Source: Streptomyces cupreus
Lineage (GTDB): Bacteria; Actinomycetota; Actinomycetes; Streptomycetales; Streptomycetaceae
Direction of reading: 5' to 3'
NCBI RefSeq assembly: GCF_014257025.1
Contig: NZ_JACMSF010000030.1
Span: forward strand, 1-64,000
Length of the DNA: 64,000 nucleotides
Shown piece after piece: positions 40,324-48,993 of this stretch. The notes beneath the pieces are model-generated. The model searched no databases, had not been told where the DNA came from, and saw only the letters and a list, made by a program, of their open reading frames with translations. How positions within the stretch are numbered: the stretch's first letter is position 1; the number at the start of each line of letters is the position of its first letter. Made by a program: the position numbers and the translations under genes.

Positions 40324-41571
40324 TTACCCCGCTCGACCCAAGGTCAGACAGTCTCTTGACAGGACCCTGGCCAGCGCCTCGACAACCTCCGGCGCATAGT
40401 CCCCCGCGGTGCCGAGCCGCAGCTCCTCCAGCGCCTTCAGCGGCCCTTCCGGCCCGGTCCCCTGGGCCTTCTCCTCGTAGGCGTTCACCGCCCGTACGAT
40501 CCGCGCGGCCACCGGCTGCTCCCGGCACGGGTCGGCCTGGCGCTCGACGACGACCGCGACCGAGCCGTCGACGCCGGTCTGGCGGACGACAGCGCCGCCG
40601 AGCAGGGCGATCCTGCGCTGTTCGGCGGCGGACAGGTCGGCGGTGGCGCCGGACGGGACCGGGTCGACCAGGCTGAGCTGTCCGATGTCGTGCATGAGCG
40701 CCGCGTACTCCAGCACGGTGAGCTCGGTCCCGGACAGGCCCAGGTCCCGGCCGACGGCGACGCTGAGCGCGGCGACCCTGCGGGCGTGCCCGGCCGGGGT
40801 GTATCCGGCGACCTCGGTGGCCCGGGCGAGGGAGGCGATGGTCTGCCGGTAGGTGGCGCGGACGGCGGCGTAGCGGCGGAAGGAGAGCTGGGTGAGCAGC
40901 AGTGGCAGGCAGAACACGGGCAGTGCCCACAGGCCGACGACGGCCACCGCGAGCGCCATCACCGCGCCGGTCGCGCAGACGGCCGAGCCGATCCCGAGCA
41001 GGGCTCGCATCTCGTCCCTCAGCAGCGGGCCGAACGGCCATCCGGTCCTGGAGTGCGCGAGCGCGGCGGCGAGTACGGCGTCGCACAGGGCGGTGAGGGC
41101 CAGCAGCGCGATCAGCAGCAGCGCGTAGGCGGCGCCGCTCCACTCGTCGAAGAAGCCCCGGTTGTACAGGGGTTGGAAGCAGACGGCGGCGAAGCCGACG
41201 GTGAGCACCCGCCGGGCCAGCTGGTCGGGCTCCAGGCCCCGGCCGCGGGCGATGTGCGGGGCGCCGCCGAGAAGGGCGGCGATGACGACGATGGTGACGA
41301 CCTGGAGCACACCGTGGTGCGTGGGCTGCCCCGCGTCCTCACCGAGCAGGGCGTACGACAGGGCGCCCGCGGCACCGAGCGGCGCGGCCTCCCGGACCTG
41401 GGCGCCGGTCCACCGGGTGAACTCACCCACGGTGATGAGGAGCCCGAACGCAAGCGCGACGGGACGTTCCTCCAGACCGTTCCAGAGCGTGCCGACGAGT
41501 GAGACGACGCCCAGCAGGGCGGCCGAGGCATGGATGAGGACGAGGATCCACCCGGGCCGGGCCGCGCTCAT
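40324..41571 (-). CDS. Membrane HD-domain protein with reduced HD motif
   Basis: A 415-residue protein with 7-8 hydrophobic segments in residues 1-245 and a C-terminal HD domain at about 255-400. The HD pair is in YAALMHDIGQLS, and RHVARR-like HARRVAALSVAVG precedes it, but the GYP signature found in the upstream neighbour is missing. The histidine cluster after it is replaced by VVRQTGVDGSVAVVVERQ. Phosphodiesterase activity is therefore doubtful; it may be a sensor or partner of the neighbouring HD-GYP protein. The ATG start overlaps the neighbour's stop (ATGA). Confidence 0.82.
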   Translation of the reverse strand: MSAARPGWILVLIHASAALLGVVSLVGTLWNGLEERPVALAFGLLITVGEFTRWTGAQVREAAPLGAAGALSYALLGEDAGQPTHHGVLQVVTIVVIAALLGGAPHIARGRGLEPDQLARRVLTVGFAAVCFQPLYNRGFFDEWSGAAYALLLIALLALTALCDAVLAAALAHSRTGWPFGPLLRDEMRALLGIGSAVCATGAVMALAVAVVGLWALPVFCLPLLLTQLSFRRYAAVRATYRQTIASLARATEVAGYTPAGHARRVAALSVAVGRDLGLSGTELTVLEYAALMHDIGQLSLVDPVPSGATADLSAAEQRRIALLGGAVVRQTGVDGSVAVVVERQADPCREQPVAARIVRAVNAYEEKAQGTGPEGPLKALEELRLGTAGDYAPEVVEALARVLSRDCLTLGRAG

Positions 41572-42860
41572 CGACGGGCTCCCGGCCTGCTGGCGACCGG
41601 CGCGCCCGGCGCCGGAACCCGCCCCTCGCCCGCGGTGACCTCCGGACGCCATCCCCACCGCTCGATCACCCGCACCAGCGCCGACACCATCCGCGGATCG
41701 AACTGTGTGCCCGCGCACCGCTCCAGCTCCTGAAGAGCCACGCAGACGGGCCGCGCCCGCCGGTAGGACCGTGTGGACGTCATCGCGTCGAAGGCGTCCG
41801 CGACGGCGACGACCCGTGCGGACTCCGGGATCTGCCCGCCCACGAGCCCGTACGGATACCCGCTCCCGTCGAGCCGCTCATGGTGATGCAGTACGGCGGC
41901 CCTGGCCTCCCCGAGGAAGGAGATGCCCCGCACCATCTCGTGCCCGTACTCCGGATGCAGTTCGATGATCCGCCGTTCCTCCGGGGTGAGCGGGCCGTCC
42001 TTGCGCAGCAGCCGGGTGGGCACCCCGAGTTTCCCCACGTCGTGCAGGATTCCGGCGAACCGCAGCACCTCCACGCGCTCGGCGTCCATGCCCAGCTCGC
42101 GGGCGATCATCATCGAGGCCTGTCCGACGCGCTCGCTGTGTCCGCGGGTGTAGCCGTCCTTGATGTCGACGGCCTGCACCAGCGCCCGGATGGTCGCCTG
42201 GTGGGCCGCCCGCTCCCGGTGGTACTGCGCGAACACCCACCAGGACACGCACATCGGCAGCAGCACGAGCAGCGCGGCGACCGGACCGTAGGGGCTGCGC
42301 CACAGGACGGCCATCATCAGACCGGCGAGGCCGTGTACGGCGACCGGCGCCAGCGAGCGCAGGAAGAGCCCGCGCCAGGCCCGGCGGACCGGCACCCGGT
42401 CGGCGAGGGCGAGGATGCCGCCGTCGAGCAGGGTCAGCACCAGGCAGAAGGCCAGGACCGCGGCCCAGGCGGGGAGCAGGGCGTACGGGAAGTCGGCGGC
42501 GACGACCGCGTCCCGCCCGTCCAGCGCCCAGTGCACCCGGGCGGCGGCCCAGACGGCGAGCGCCAACCGGGCGGCCCGCCATGTCCGTCGTACGAGCGCG
42601 CCTTGGGAGAGCAGTGCTCCGGGTATCGCCACGAGGGCCGCGGCGTGCGGGGGCAGCAGAAAGGCGCCGGCGAGCAGGACCGGGTAGAAGGTGCCGGCGA
42701 AGCGCCGGCGGGCGATCTGCTCGCAGCCGGCGTACAGCGCGGCCAGGAGGGCGAGGGCCCACCAGGGCGTACGGATCGTCGGCAGCGGCAGCAGACAGAG
42801 CAGGGCGCCGAGGGCGGCGCAGGCCACGTACACACGCGCCCGCGCGGGAATCCCCTCCAT
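41568..42860 (-). CDS. Membrane HD-GYP domain protein, probable cyclic-dinucleotide phosphodiesterase
   Basis: A 430-residue protein. The N-terminal ~225 residues form about six to seven membrane helices (MASE-like). The C-terminal domain covers about 228-400. It contains KDGYTRGHSERVG, FAGILHDVGKLGVP (HDxGK), the HPEYGHEM pair, and HHERLDGSGYPYGL (HD-GYP signature), followed by ARVVAVADAFDAMTSTRSYRR. All catalytic metal ligands seem present. Such enzymes hydrolyse c-di-GMP, which controls development in Streptomyces through BldD; the specific substrate is inferred. The gene precedes the reduced HD protein with an ATGA overlap and lies beyond rsrA. Confidence 0.88.
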   Translation of the reverse strand: MEGIPARARVYVACAALGALLCLLPLPTIRTPWWALALLAALYAGCEQIARRRFAGTFYPVLLAGAFLLPPHAAALVAIPGALLSQGALVRRTWRAARLALAVWAAARVHWALDGRDAVVAADFPYALLPAWAAVLAFCLVLTLLDGGILALADRVPVRRAWRGLFLRSLAPVAVHGLAGLMMAVLWRSPYGPVAALLVLLPMCVSWWVFAQYHRERAAHQATIRALVQAVDIKDGYTRGHSERVGQASMMIARELGMDAERVEVLRFAGILHDVGKLGVPTRLLRKDGPLTPEERRIIELHPEYGHEMVRGISFLGEARAAVLHHHERLDGSGYPYGLVGGQIPESARVVAVADAFDAMTSTRSYRRARPVCVALQELERCAGTQFDPRMVSALVRVIERWGWRPEVTAGEGRVPAPGAPVASRPGARR

Positions 42861-42985
42861 GAACCCCTCCCCTGACCATGCCTGTCCAGGCTCCGGAGCC
42901 TAGGGCGGCCAGGGGGGAGGGTGCGGGCGCATCAGCCGCCGATTAGCACGTTCGAGTGATGACCGCCCGTTCCCGGGGCGGGAGT

Positions 42986-43288
42986 TCAGGACTCCTGCGG
43001 GGTGACGGTGACGTCGTGCTCGGGGACGGCCTGCCCGGAACGGATCAGGTCGAGCCGTCCCAGAACCTTGGAACGCAGGTCGGTCGGCACGTCGTCATGC
43101 CCGCAGCACCGCTTGACCAGCTTCTTCACGGCCTCTTCGAGCCCGTACTTCTCCAGGCACGGCGAGCACTCCTGGAAGTGCTGCTTGAACTTGTCGCGGT
43201 CGACGTCCGGCATCTCGCTGTCGAGGAACTCGTAGAGATGGTCGAGAACCTCGCTGCAATCCGTCTCGTGCGGCTCTCCGCAGCTCAT
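42986..43288 (-). CDS. rsrA: Redox-sensing zinc anti-sigma factor RsrA
   Basis: A 100-residue ZAS-family anti-sigma factor. The zinc motif is H37-FQE-C41-SP-C44, with C11 forming the fourth ligand or disulfide partner, the same residue numbers as in S. coelicolor RsrA. In the reduced zinc form it binds SigR. Disulfide stress oxidises C11 with C44 (or C41), expels zinc and frees SigR. The C-terminal half (LRSKVLGRLDLIRSGQ) is helical. Its start overlaps the end of sigR by 4 bp, as usual for sigma/anti-sigma pairs. Confidence 0.95.
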   Translation of the reverse strand: MSCGEPHETDCSEVLDHLYEFLDSEMPDVDRDKFKQHFQECSPCLEKYGLEEAVKKLVKRCCGHDDVPTDLRSKVLGRLDLIRSGQAVPEHDVTVTPQES

Positions 43289-44145
43289 GAGCCCGAGCCT
43301 TTCGCTTCGTTCGACTCTCCGGCGCCCGCCGGGACCAGCCCGCGCTCACGGGCGTAGTCCTCCAGCATGCCGCGCAGTTGACGGCGGCCCCGGTGCAGCC
43401 GGGACATCACCGTACCGATGGGTGTCCCCATGATGTCCGCGATCTCCTTGTACGCAAAGCCCTCCACGTCCGCGAGATAGACGGCGATGCGGAATTCCTC
43501 GGGGATCGCCTGCAGCGCTTCCTTCACGTCCGAGTCGGGCAGATGGTCGAGCGCCTGCGACTCCGCGGAGCGCAGACCCGTCGACATGTGCGACTCGGCA
43601 CGGGCCAGCTGCCAGTCCTCGATCTCCTCGGCCGCGGAGCGCTGGGGTTCACGCTGCTTCTTGCGGTACGAGTTGATGAAGGTGTTGGTGAGGATCCGGT
43701 ACAGCCAGGCCTTGAGGTTGGTGCCCTCGCGGAACTGGTGGAAGGACGCGTACGCCTTGGCGTACGTCTCCTGCACCAGGTCCTCGGCGTCGGCCGGGTT
43801 GCGCGTCATGCGCAGGGCGGCCGAGTACATCTGGTCGAGGAATTCGAGCGCGTCCCGCTCGAAGCGCGCGCTGCGCTCGGCGGTGGTCTCCGCGGACGTG
43901 TCCGTGCTCGTGCCCTGGCCCTCGGGCAGCTCCGCCTGGCCGTTGTCGGCCCCTGCGTCGGTACCGGTGACCGGACCCACCTCCTCAAGATTCCGGGCAG
44001 CACCGAAGCCGGTGTCGCCAGAATCGGAGGATAGACGACTACCCGTTCCCGCCGCCCCTCGAATAGGAGCGGTCTTGGCCGCGTGCAGCACTGTCCAGTC
44101 CAGGTCGGTGCGGCTGCTGCGGGCCGGGCAGAAGGTCGAACCCAT
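43285..44145 (-). CDS. sigR: Thiol-oxidative-stress sigma factor SigR (with long isoform)
   Basis: An ECF sigma factor. Sigma2 is FLDQMYSAALRMTRNPADAEDLVQETYAKAY-type sequence. Sigma4 is FRIAVYLADVEGFAYKEIADIMGTPIGTVMSRLHRGRRQL. Two starts are visible. The ATG at 44145, preceded by GAGGAAG, gives 286 residues. The GTG at 43980, with GAGGAG directly before it, gives 231 residues. The extension (GSTFCPARSSRTDLDW...) is exactly 55 residues, the length reported for the unstable SigR-prime isoform of S. coelicolor, which is made from the SigR-dependent promoter. A perfect SigR promoter is found upstream at 44204-44229. SigR controls thioredoxin, mycothiol and protein-quality genes. Confidence 0.95.
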   Translation of the reverse strand: MGSTFCPARSSRTDLDWTVLHAAKTAPIRGAAGTGSRLSSDSGDTGFGAARNLEEVGPVTGTDAGADNGQAELPEGQGTSTDTSAETTAERSARFERDALEFLDQMYSAALRMTRNPADAEDLVQETYAKAYASFHQFREGTNLKAWLYRILTNTFINSYRKKQREPQRSAAEEIEDWQLARAESHMSTGLRSAESQALDHLPDSDVKEALQAIPEEFRIAVYLADVEGFAYKEIADIMGTPIGTVMSRLHRGRRQLRGMLEDYARERGLVPAGAGESNEAKGSGS

Positions 44146-44203
44146 GCGGCGGACTTCCTCTCCTACGACGTCGGTGCTGGTGGCCAGCGCTTCTGTCCGC
44201 CTC

Positions 44204-44229
44204 AACAGTGGTACGGGGCGCAACATTCC
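44204..44229 (-). promoter_or_regulatory. SigR-dependent autoregulatory promoter of sigR
   Basis: On the minus strand GGAAT (44229-44225), exactly 18 bp, then GTT (44206-44204), a perfect match to the SigR consensus GGAAT-N18-GTT. It lies 59 bp upstream of the long-form start codon, so the induced transcript can make SigR-prime. Confidence 0.88.
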
Positions 44230-44236
44230 CGAAGCT

Positions 44237-44884
44237 TTACCTGCGTGACGCGGTCCACTGCACCACGGCGTCGGTGACCATCGCCACGGCCTGCTCCTGG
44301 GTGATGTCCGCCCGCTTCGGCACGGCGAAGCCATGGTCGCCGTAGGGCACCTCGACCAGTTCGTAGGAGCCGTCCGGGAACTCCTCGGGCTTGCCGAAGG
44401 GGTCGTTGCCGCCCTGGACGACGAGGGTGGGCACCCCGGAACCGAGCAGCTCCTCGGCGCGGGACTTCTCCGGCTTGCCCGGTGGGTGCAGCGGGAAGCT
44501 GAGCGCGAGGACGGCGTGGGCGCCGAGTTCCGTGGCGGTACGGCAGGCGACGCGGGCGCCTGCGCTGCGGCCGCCGGAGATCACCGGTAGTCCGGGCTCG
44601 GTCAGCGCGGGCCAGACGCCACGCCAGCCGACGTCGAGGGTCTTCGGGGCGGGGGCGACCTTCTTGCCGGCCACCCGCCAGGGCTGCTCGACGAGGGCGA
44701 CGGTCACGCCGTGCGCGGGCAGCACCTGGGCGAGCGCCTTGAGGTCCCGCGCCTCGACGCCCCCGCCCGCGCCATGGCTGACCGCCAGTACCAGGCGGGC
44801 CTTCCTCGCCTTGTGCCAGGTGACGCGGGCGTCCCCCGCGTCCGTGCTGATGATCTCGGTCGTCACATCAGAAGAGGTCGTCAC
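44237..44884 (-). CDS. Alpha/beta hydrolase family protein (KANL3/Tex30-like)
   Basis: A 215-residue alpha/beta hydrolase of the group with the KANL3/Tex30 signature. VLAVSHGAGGGVEARDLKAL is the oxyanion region and VISGGRSAGARVACRTA the nucleophile elbow (GRSAG, Ser). TLVVQGGNDPFG holds the Asp and VPYGDHGFAVP the His, so the triad is complete. The substrate is unknown. It starts with a GTG at 44884 inside an 18-bp tandem repeat shared with the end of the YedK-like gene, one base beyond that gene's stop. It ends just before the sigR promoter region. Confidence 0.85.
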   Translation of the reverse strand: MTTSSDVTTEIISTDAGDARVTWHKARKARLVLAVSHGAGGGVEARDLKALAQVLPAHGVTVALVEQPWRVAGKKVAPAPKTLDVGWRGVWPALTEPGLPVISGGRSAGARVACRTATELGAHAVLALSFPLHPPGKPEKSRAEELLGSGVPTLVVQGGNDPFGKPEEFPDGSYELVEVPYGDHGFAVPKRADITQEQAVAMVTDAVVQWTASRR

Positions 44885-44894
44885 ATCAGAAGAG
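44859..44894. repeat. 18-bp exact tandem duplication across a gene junction
   Basis: GTCGTCACATCAGAAGAG occurs twice in tandem (44859-44876 and 44877-44894). It covers the YedK stop codon, the hydrolase start and its first residues (TTSSDVTT). It looks like a recent slippage or duplication event that leaves both genes open. Confidence 0.85.
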
Positions 44895-45701
44895 TGTGCC
44901 TTCCTCGGGCCCCTCCAGCTCCTTCAGCAGCTCCGGGCCGTTGTTGCGGACGTTGCTGACGGCGGTGGTCACCGGGTAGGCGCGCATCAGCCCGGCGGGC
45001 GGCGGGGCGAGCAGCTCGCGGAGGTCGTCGACGTCGGTGCGGGACGGGTCGAGCCAGGCGTCCCAGCGGTCCGGGGTGAGCATCAGCGGCATCCGGGGGT
45101 GAATCTCGGCCAGCGCGTGCGGGCCCTCGGCGGGGGACACGGCGAGCGGGGTCGTCTCCGCGTCGGTGGTGATCACGGAGCAGGTCACCCACCAGGCCTG
45201 GGGGTGGTCGTCGGGCAGGGTCTTGTCCCGCCAGAACTCATAGAGGCCGGCCATCGCGAAGACGGAGCCGTCGGCGGGCAGCACGAAATAGGGCTGCTTG
45301 CGCGGCCGCTTCTTCTTCCCCTCCTCCTCCAGGTTCCGCTCCTGCTTGCCGGTGACCCACTCGTAGTAGCCATCGGCGGGCAGGATGCAGCGGCGAGCGG
45401 CGAAGGCACGGCGGTACGACGGCTTCTCGTGGACCGTCTCGGCACGCGCGTTGATCATCCGGGCGCCGCCCTCGGGCGTCTTGGACCAGGACGGGACGAG
45501 CCCCCACTTGAGCTTGCGCAGCTGGCGAACCGGGCGCTTGTCGTCGGCGTCCTTCACAGGGCGGTCCAGGACCGCGTAGACCTCTTTGGTCGGAGCGACG
45601 TTGTAGTCGGGCTCCAGGGTCTCCTCGGGTTCCCACTTCTCGATCTCAAAGATTCCTGCGAGATCCTCGGGCCTACGACTCGATGCATACCGTCCGCACA
45701 T
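44886..45701 (-). CDS. SRAP-domain protein (YedK/HMCES type)
   Basis: A 271-residue SRAP (SOS-response associated peptidase) protein. It needs Cys2 after Met removal, so the ATG at 45701, giving MCGRYAS, is the right start, not the GTG three codons earlier. Conserved elements are YNVAPTKEV (Asn), GLVPSWSKTPEGGARMINARAETVHEKPSYR, RCILPADGYYEWV (Glu) and IHPRMPLMLTPD (His). These proteins crosslink to abasic sites in single-stranded DNA and protect them. Its stop is one base from the next start. Confidence 0.9.
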   Translation of the reverse strand: MCGRYASSRRPEDLAGIFEIEKWEPEETLEPDYNVAPTKEVYAVLDRPVKDADDKRPVRQLRKLKWGLVPSWSKTPEGGARMINARAETVHEKPSYRRAFAARRCILPADGYYEWVTGKQERNLEEEGKKKRPRKQPYFVLPADGSVFAMAGLYEFWRDKTLPDDHPQAWWVTCSVITTDAETTPLAVSPAEGPHALAEIHPRMPLMLTPDRWDAWLDPSRTDVDDLRELLAPPPAGLMRAYPVTTAVSNVRNNGPELLKELEGPEEGTLF

Positions 45702-45751
45702 ACGTGCCACACTGCCAGATTCCTTAGGAACAGAGGGAGCACCCCGGACAC

Positions 45752-46465
45752 ATGGACAGCAGCACAGCGACCTCTCTGTGGGACGAGCTCGCCGGCACCC
45801 AGACCGACCCCGACCTGTGGGTCGTGATCGCGACCCTCGTGGCCGCCGTGGCGGTGGTCGTCCCGCAGGGCGTGTGGCGCGTCGCCCGCAACGCGATCAC
45901 CATCGCCCACGAGGGCGGCCACGGCCTGATCGCCCTGCTCACCGGCCGGCAGCTCACGGGCATACGCCTCCACTCCGACACCAGCGGCCTCACGGTCAGC
46001 CGAGGCAAACCGCACGGCCTCGGCATGATCCTCACGGCGGCGGCCGGCTACACGGCTCCCCCGCTGCTGGGCCTGGGCGGCGCGGCTCTGCTGGGCGCGG
46101 GCCGCATCACCCTGCTGCTGTGGCTGGCGACGGCCCTGCTGCTGGCGATGCTGGTCATGATCCGCAACGCGTACGGGGCGCTGACGGTGGTGCTGACGGG
46201 CGGAACCTTCGTGCTGGTGTCGTGGCTGGCGGGACCGCAGGTGCAGGCGGCGTTCGCGTACGCGGTGGTGTGGTTCCTGTTGATCGGCGGGGTGCGTCCC
46301 GCTTTCGAGCTACAGGCGAAGAGGGCGAGGGGCGGAGCGGGCGACTCGGACGCGGACCAGCTGTCGAGGTTGACGCATGTACCGGCGGGCCTGTGGCTGT
46401 TCCTCTTCCACGCGGTATCGCTGTGCTCGCTGATAGGCGGCGGAAGGTGGCTCTTGGATATGTGA
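45752..46465 (+). CDS. M50-like membrane peptidase family protein
   Basis: A 237-residue integral membrane protein with about five to six hydrophobic segments. The motif ITIAHEGGHGLIALLTG carries HExxH in the membrane (HEGGH), the zinc-binding motif of site-2-type proteases (M50B-like/DUF family). A third ligand is not obvious. Other segments are GLTVSRGKPHGLGMILTAAAGYTAPP and NAYGALTVVLTGGTFVLVSW. It reads away from the SRAP gene and is followed 64 bp later by aroA. Proteolytic function is inferred from the motif. Confidence 0.8.
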   Translation: MDSSTATSLWDELAGTQTDPDLWVVIATLVAAVAVVVPQGVWRVARNAITIAHEGGHGLIALLTGRQLTGIRLHSDTSGLTVSRGKPHGLGMILTAAAGYTAPPLLGLGGAALLGAGRITLLLWLATALLLAMLVMIRNAYGALTVVLTGGTFVLVSWLAGPQVQAAFAYAVVWFLLIGGVRPAFELQAKRARGGAGDSDADQLSRLTHVPAGLWLFLFHAVSLCSLIGGGRWLLDM

Positions 46466-46529
46466 CCAGCCACAACGGACCCGCAGCCGAAAGCCGACCC
46501 GCATCCCCCTGCCCACTAGAGTGGAACGC

Positions 46530-47846
46530 ATGGCCCCGAACCACGCACAAAACGCCCTCTGGCCCGCCCCCCACGCGCGCGGTGCCGTCGAAGCGACCGT
46601 CCACGTGCCCGGGTCCAAGTCGGTCACGAACCGAGCCCTCGTGCTCGCAGCCCTCGCCAGCGAACCCGGCTGGCTCCGCCGCCCCCTCCGCTCCCGCGAC
46701 ACCCTCCTGATGGCCGGCGCGCTGCGTGCCATGGGCATCCAGATCGAGGAGGGCGTCGGCCCGGACGGCTCCGGCGAGGCCTGGCGCGTCCTGCCCACGG
46801 GCCTGCGGGGCCCCGCCACGGTGGACGTCGGCAACGCCGGCACCGTGATGCGCTTCCTGCCGCCGGTCGCGGCCCTCGCCGACGGCCCCATCCGTTTCGA
46901 CGGCGACCCGAGGTCGTACGAGCGCCCCCTGCACGGTGTGATCGACGCCCTGCGTGTCCTCGGTGCCCGGATCGACGACGACGGACGTGGCGCGCTGCCG
47001 CTGACCGTGCACGGCGGCGGTGCCCTGGACGGCGGTCCGGTGGAGATCGACGCCTCGTCCTCGTCGCAGTTCGTGTCGGCCCTGCTGCTGTCGGGCCCCC
47101 GCTTCAACCAGGGCGTGGAGGTCCGGCACACCGGCTCCACGCTGCCCTCCATGCCGCACATCCGGATGACGGTGGACATGCTGCGCGCGGTCGGCGCCCA
47201 GGTGGACACCCCCGAGTCGGGCGGCGAGCCGAACGTCTGGCGGGTGACGCCGGGCGCGCTGCTCGGCCGTGACCTGACCATCGAGCCAGATCTGTCCAAC
47301 GCCCAGCCGTTCCTGGCGGCCGCCCTGGTCACCGGCGGCAAGGTGCTGATCCCCGACTGGCCGTCCCGTACCACCCAGCCCGGTGACCGGCTGCGCGAGA
47401 TCTTCACCGAGATGGGCGGTTCCTGCGAACTGACCGAGTACGGCCTGGAGTTCACCGGCTCGGGCGCCGTGCACGGCATCGACGTGGACCTGAGCGACGT
47501 CGGCGAGCTGACCCCGGGCATCGCGGCGGTCGCCGCCCTCGCGGACTCCCCCTCGACGCTGCGCGGTGTCGCGCATCTGCGGCTGCACGAGACGGACCGG
47601 CTGGCCGCGCTCACCAAGGAGATCAACGAACTCGGCGGTGATGTCACCGAGACCGCCGACGGTCTGCACATCCGCCCGCGCAGGCTGCACGGCGGCATCT
47701 TCCACACGTACGAGGACCACCGCATGGCGACCGCCGGCGCGATCATCGGCCTCGCGGTCGAGGGCGTGCAGATCGAGAACGTGGCGACGACGGCCAAGAC
47801 CCTGCCGGACTTCCCCGAACTGTGGGCCGGGATGCTCGGGAACTGA
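46530..47846 (+). CDS. aroA: 3-phosphoshikimate 1-carboxyvinyltransferase (EPSP synthase)
   Basis: A 438-residue EPSP synthase of the shikimate pathway. VHVPGSKSVTNRALVLAAL is the start signature, and DVGNAGTVMRFLPPVAAL contains the GNAGT/S motif. DASSSSQFVSALLLSG follows, then LRLHETDRLAAL and YEDHRMATAGAIIGLAV close the active site. The ATG at 46530 is chosen over a GTG nine bases upstream. It lies upstream of rsgA by 16 bp in what looks like one transcript. Confidence 0.94.
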   Translation: MAPNHAQNALWPAPHARGAVEATVHVPGSKSVTNRALVLAALASEPGWLRRPLRSRDTLLMAGALRAMGIQIEEGVGPDGSGEAWRVLPTGLRGPATVDVGNAGTVMRFLPPVAALADGPIRFDGDPRSYERPLHGVIDALRVLGARIDDDGRGALPLTVHGGGALDGGPVEIDASSSSQFVSALLLSGPRFNQGVEVRHTGSTLPSMPHIRMTVDMLRAVGAQVDTPESGGEPNVWRVTPGALLGRDLTIEPDLSNAQPFLAAALVTGGKVLIPDWPSRTTQPGDRLREIFTEMGGSCELTEYGLEFTGSGAVHGIDVDLSDVGELTPGIAAVAALADSPSTLRGVAHLRLHETDRLAALTKEINELGGDVTETADGLHIRPRRLHGGIFHTYEDHRMATAGAIIGLAVEGVQIENVATTAKTLPDFPELWAGMLGN

Positions 47847-47862
47847 CGGGCGGACCGGGATC

Positions 47863-48873
47863 ATGCGCCGCTACGGCAAGCACACCGACGAGGACGACAT
47901 CCGCAGCCGCCCGAACCGCAAGGGCAACCGGCCGCGTACGCACATCCGCCCCAAGCACGAGGACGCGACCGAGGGCATGGTCCTCACCGTCGACCGGGGC
48001 CGGCTGACCTGCCTGGTCGAGGACCGGGTGGTGATGGCGATGAAGGCCCGCGAACTGGGCCGCAAGGCCGCGGTGGTCGGCGACCGGGTCGCCATCGTCG
48101 GCGACCTGACCGGCAAGAAGGACACCCTCGCGCGGATCGTCCGTATCAAGGAACGCGGCTCGGTGCTGCGACGGACGGCGGACGACGACGATCCCTACGA
48201 GCGGGTGGTCGTGGCCAACGCCGACCAGCTCGCCATCGTCACGGCCCTGGCCGACCCCGAACCCCGGCCGCGACTGATCGACCGCTGTCTGGTGGCGGCG
48301 TACGACGGCGGTCTCGATCCGCTGCTGGTGCTGACCAAGTCGGACCTGGCCCCGCCCGACGAACTCCTTGAGCTGTACGGCGCGTTGGGTGTTCCGTATG
48401 TCGTGACCAGCCGTGCGGAGCTGGAGAACGGCGAGGCGGTGGACCGCGTGCGCAAACAACTCGACGGCAAGATCACGGCTTTCGTGGGGCACTCGGGCGT
48501 CGGCAAGACGACACTGGTCAACGCGCTCGTGGCCAAGGAGCGGCGGCGCACGACGGGGGTCGTCAACGCGGTGACGGGCCGCGGCAGGCACACGACGACG
48601 TCGGCGCTCGCGCTGCCGCTCCCGGACGACGACGGATGGCTGATCGACACCCCGGGCGTACGGTCCTTCGGGCTGCACCACGTGGACCCGTCCCGAGTCA
48701 TCCACGCCTTCCCGGACCTGGAGCCGGGAACCGAGGGCTGCCCGCGCGCGTGCAGTCATGATGAGCCGGACTGCGCGCTCGACGAGTGGGTGGCCGAGGG
48801 TCACGCGGACCCGGCGCGGCTGTACTCACTGCGCAGGCTGCTGGCCACGAGGGAGCGCAAGGAGGGTGACTGA
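47863..48873 (+). CDS. rsgA: Ribosome small-subunit-dependent GTPase RsgA
   Basis: A 336-residue circularly permuted GTPase. The G4 motif TKSD (VLTKSDLAPPDE) precedes G1 GHSGVGKTTLVNAL, and G3 is DTPGVRSFGL. An N-terminal OB fold covers about 40-110. A C-terminal zinc knuckle reads EGCPRACSHDEPDCAL. It matures the 30S subunit. The start is the ATG at 47863, 16 bp after aroA. Confidence 0.93.
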   Translation: MRRYGKHTDEDDIRSRPNRKGNRPRTHIRPKHEDATEGMVLTVDRGRLTCLVEDRVVMAMKARELGRKAAVVGDRVAIVGDLTGKKDTLARIVRIKERGSVLRRTADDDDPYERVVVANADQLAIVTALADPEPRPRLIDRCLVAAYDGGLDPLLVLTKSDLAPPDELLELYGALGVPYVVTSRAELENGEAVDRVRKQLDGKITAFVGHSGVGKTTLVNALVAKERRRTTGVVNAVTGRGRHTTTSALALPLPDDDGWLIDTPGVRSFGLHHVDPSRVIHAFPDLEPGTEGCPRACSHDEPDCALDEWVAEGHADPARLYSLRRLLATRERKEGD

Positions 48874-48993
48874 CCTCCGCGTTGTTTGTCTCCACCCGAG
48901 TCCGGTAAGGGCATAATCGCACCGAGCCGGAACCAAGCCTGACCAAAGCCTGACGAAGCGGTCACAGTATGCGGGGATACGGGAGGACAGCAC

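Noticed and set aside
48895..48993. Guanidine riboswitch ahead of the SMR exporter
   Set aside because: None of the conserved guanidine-I, -II or -III sequence cores is visible; only a short AAGCCTGAC repeat is present.
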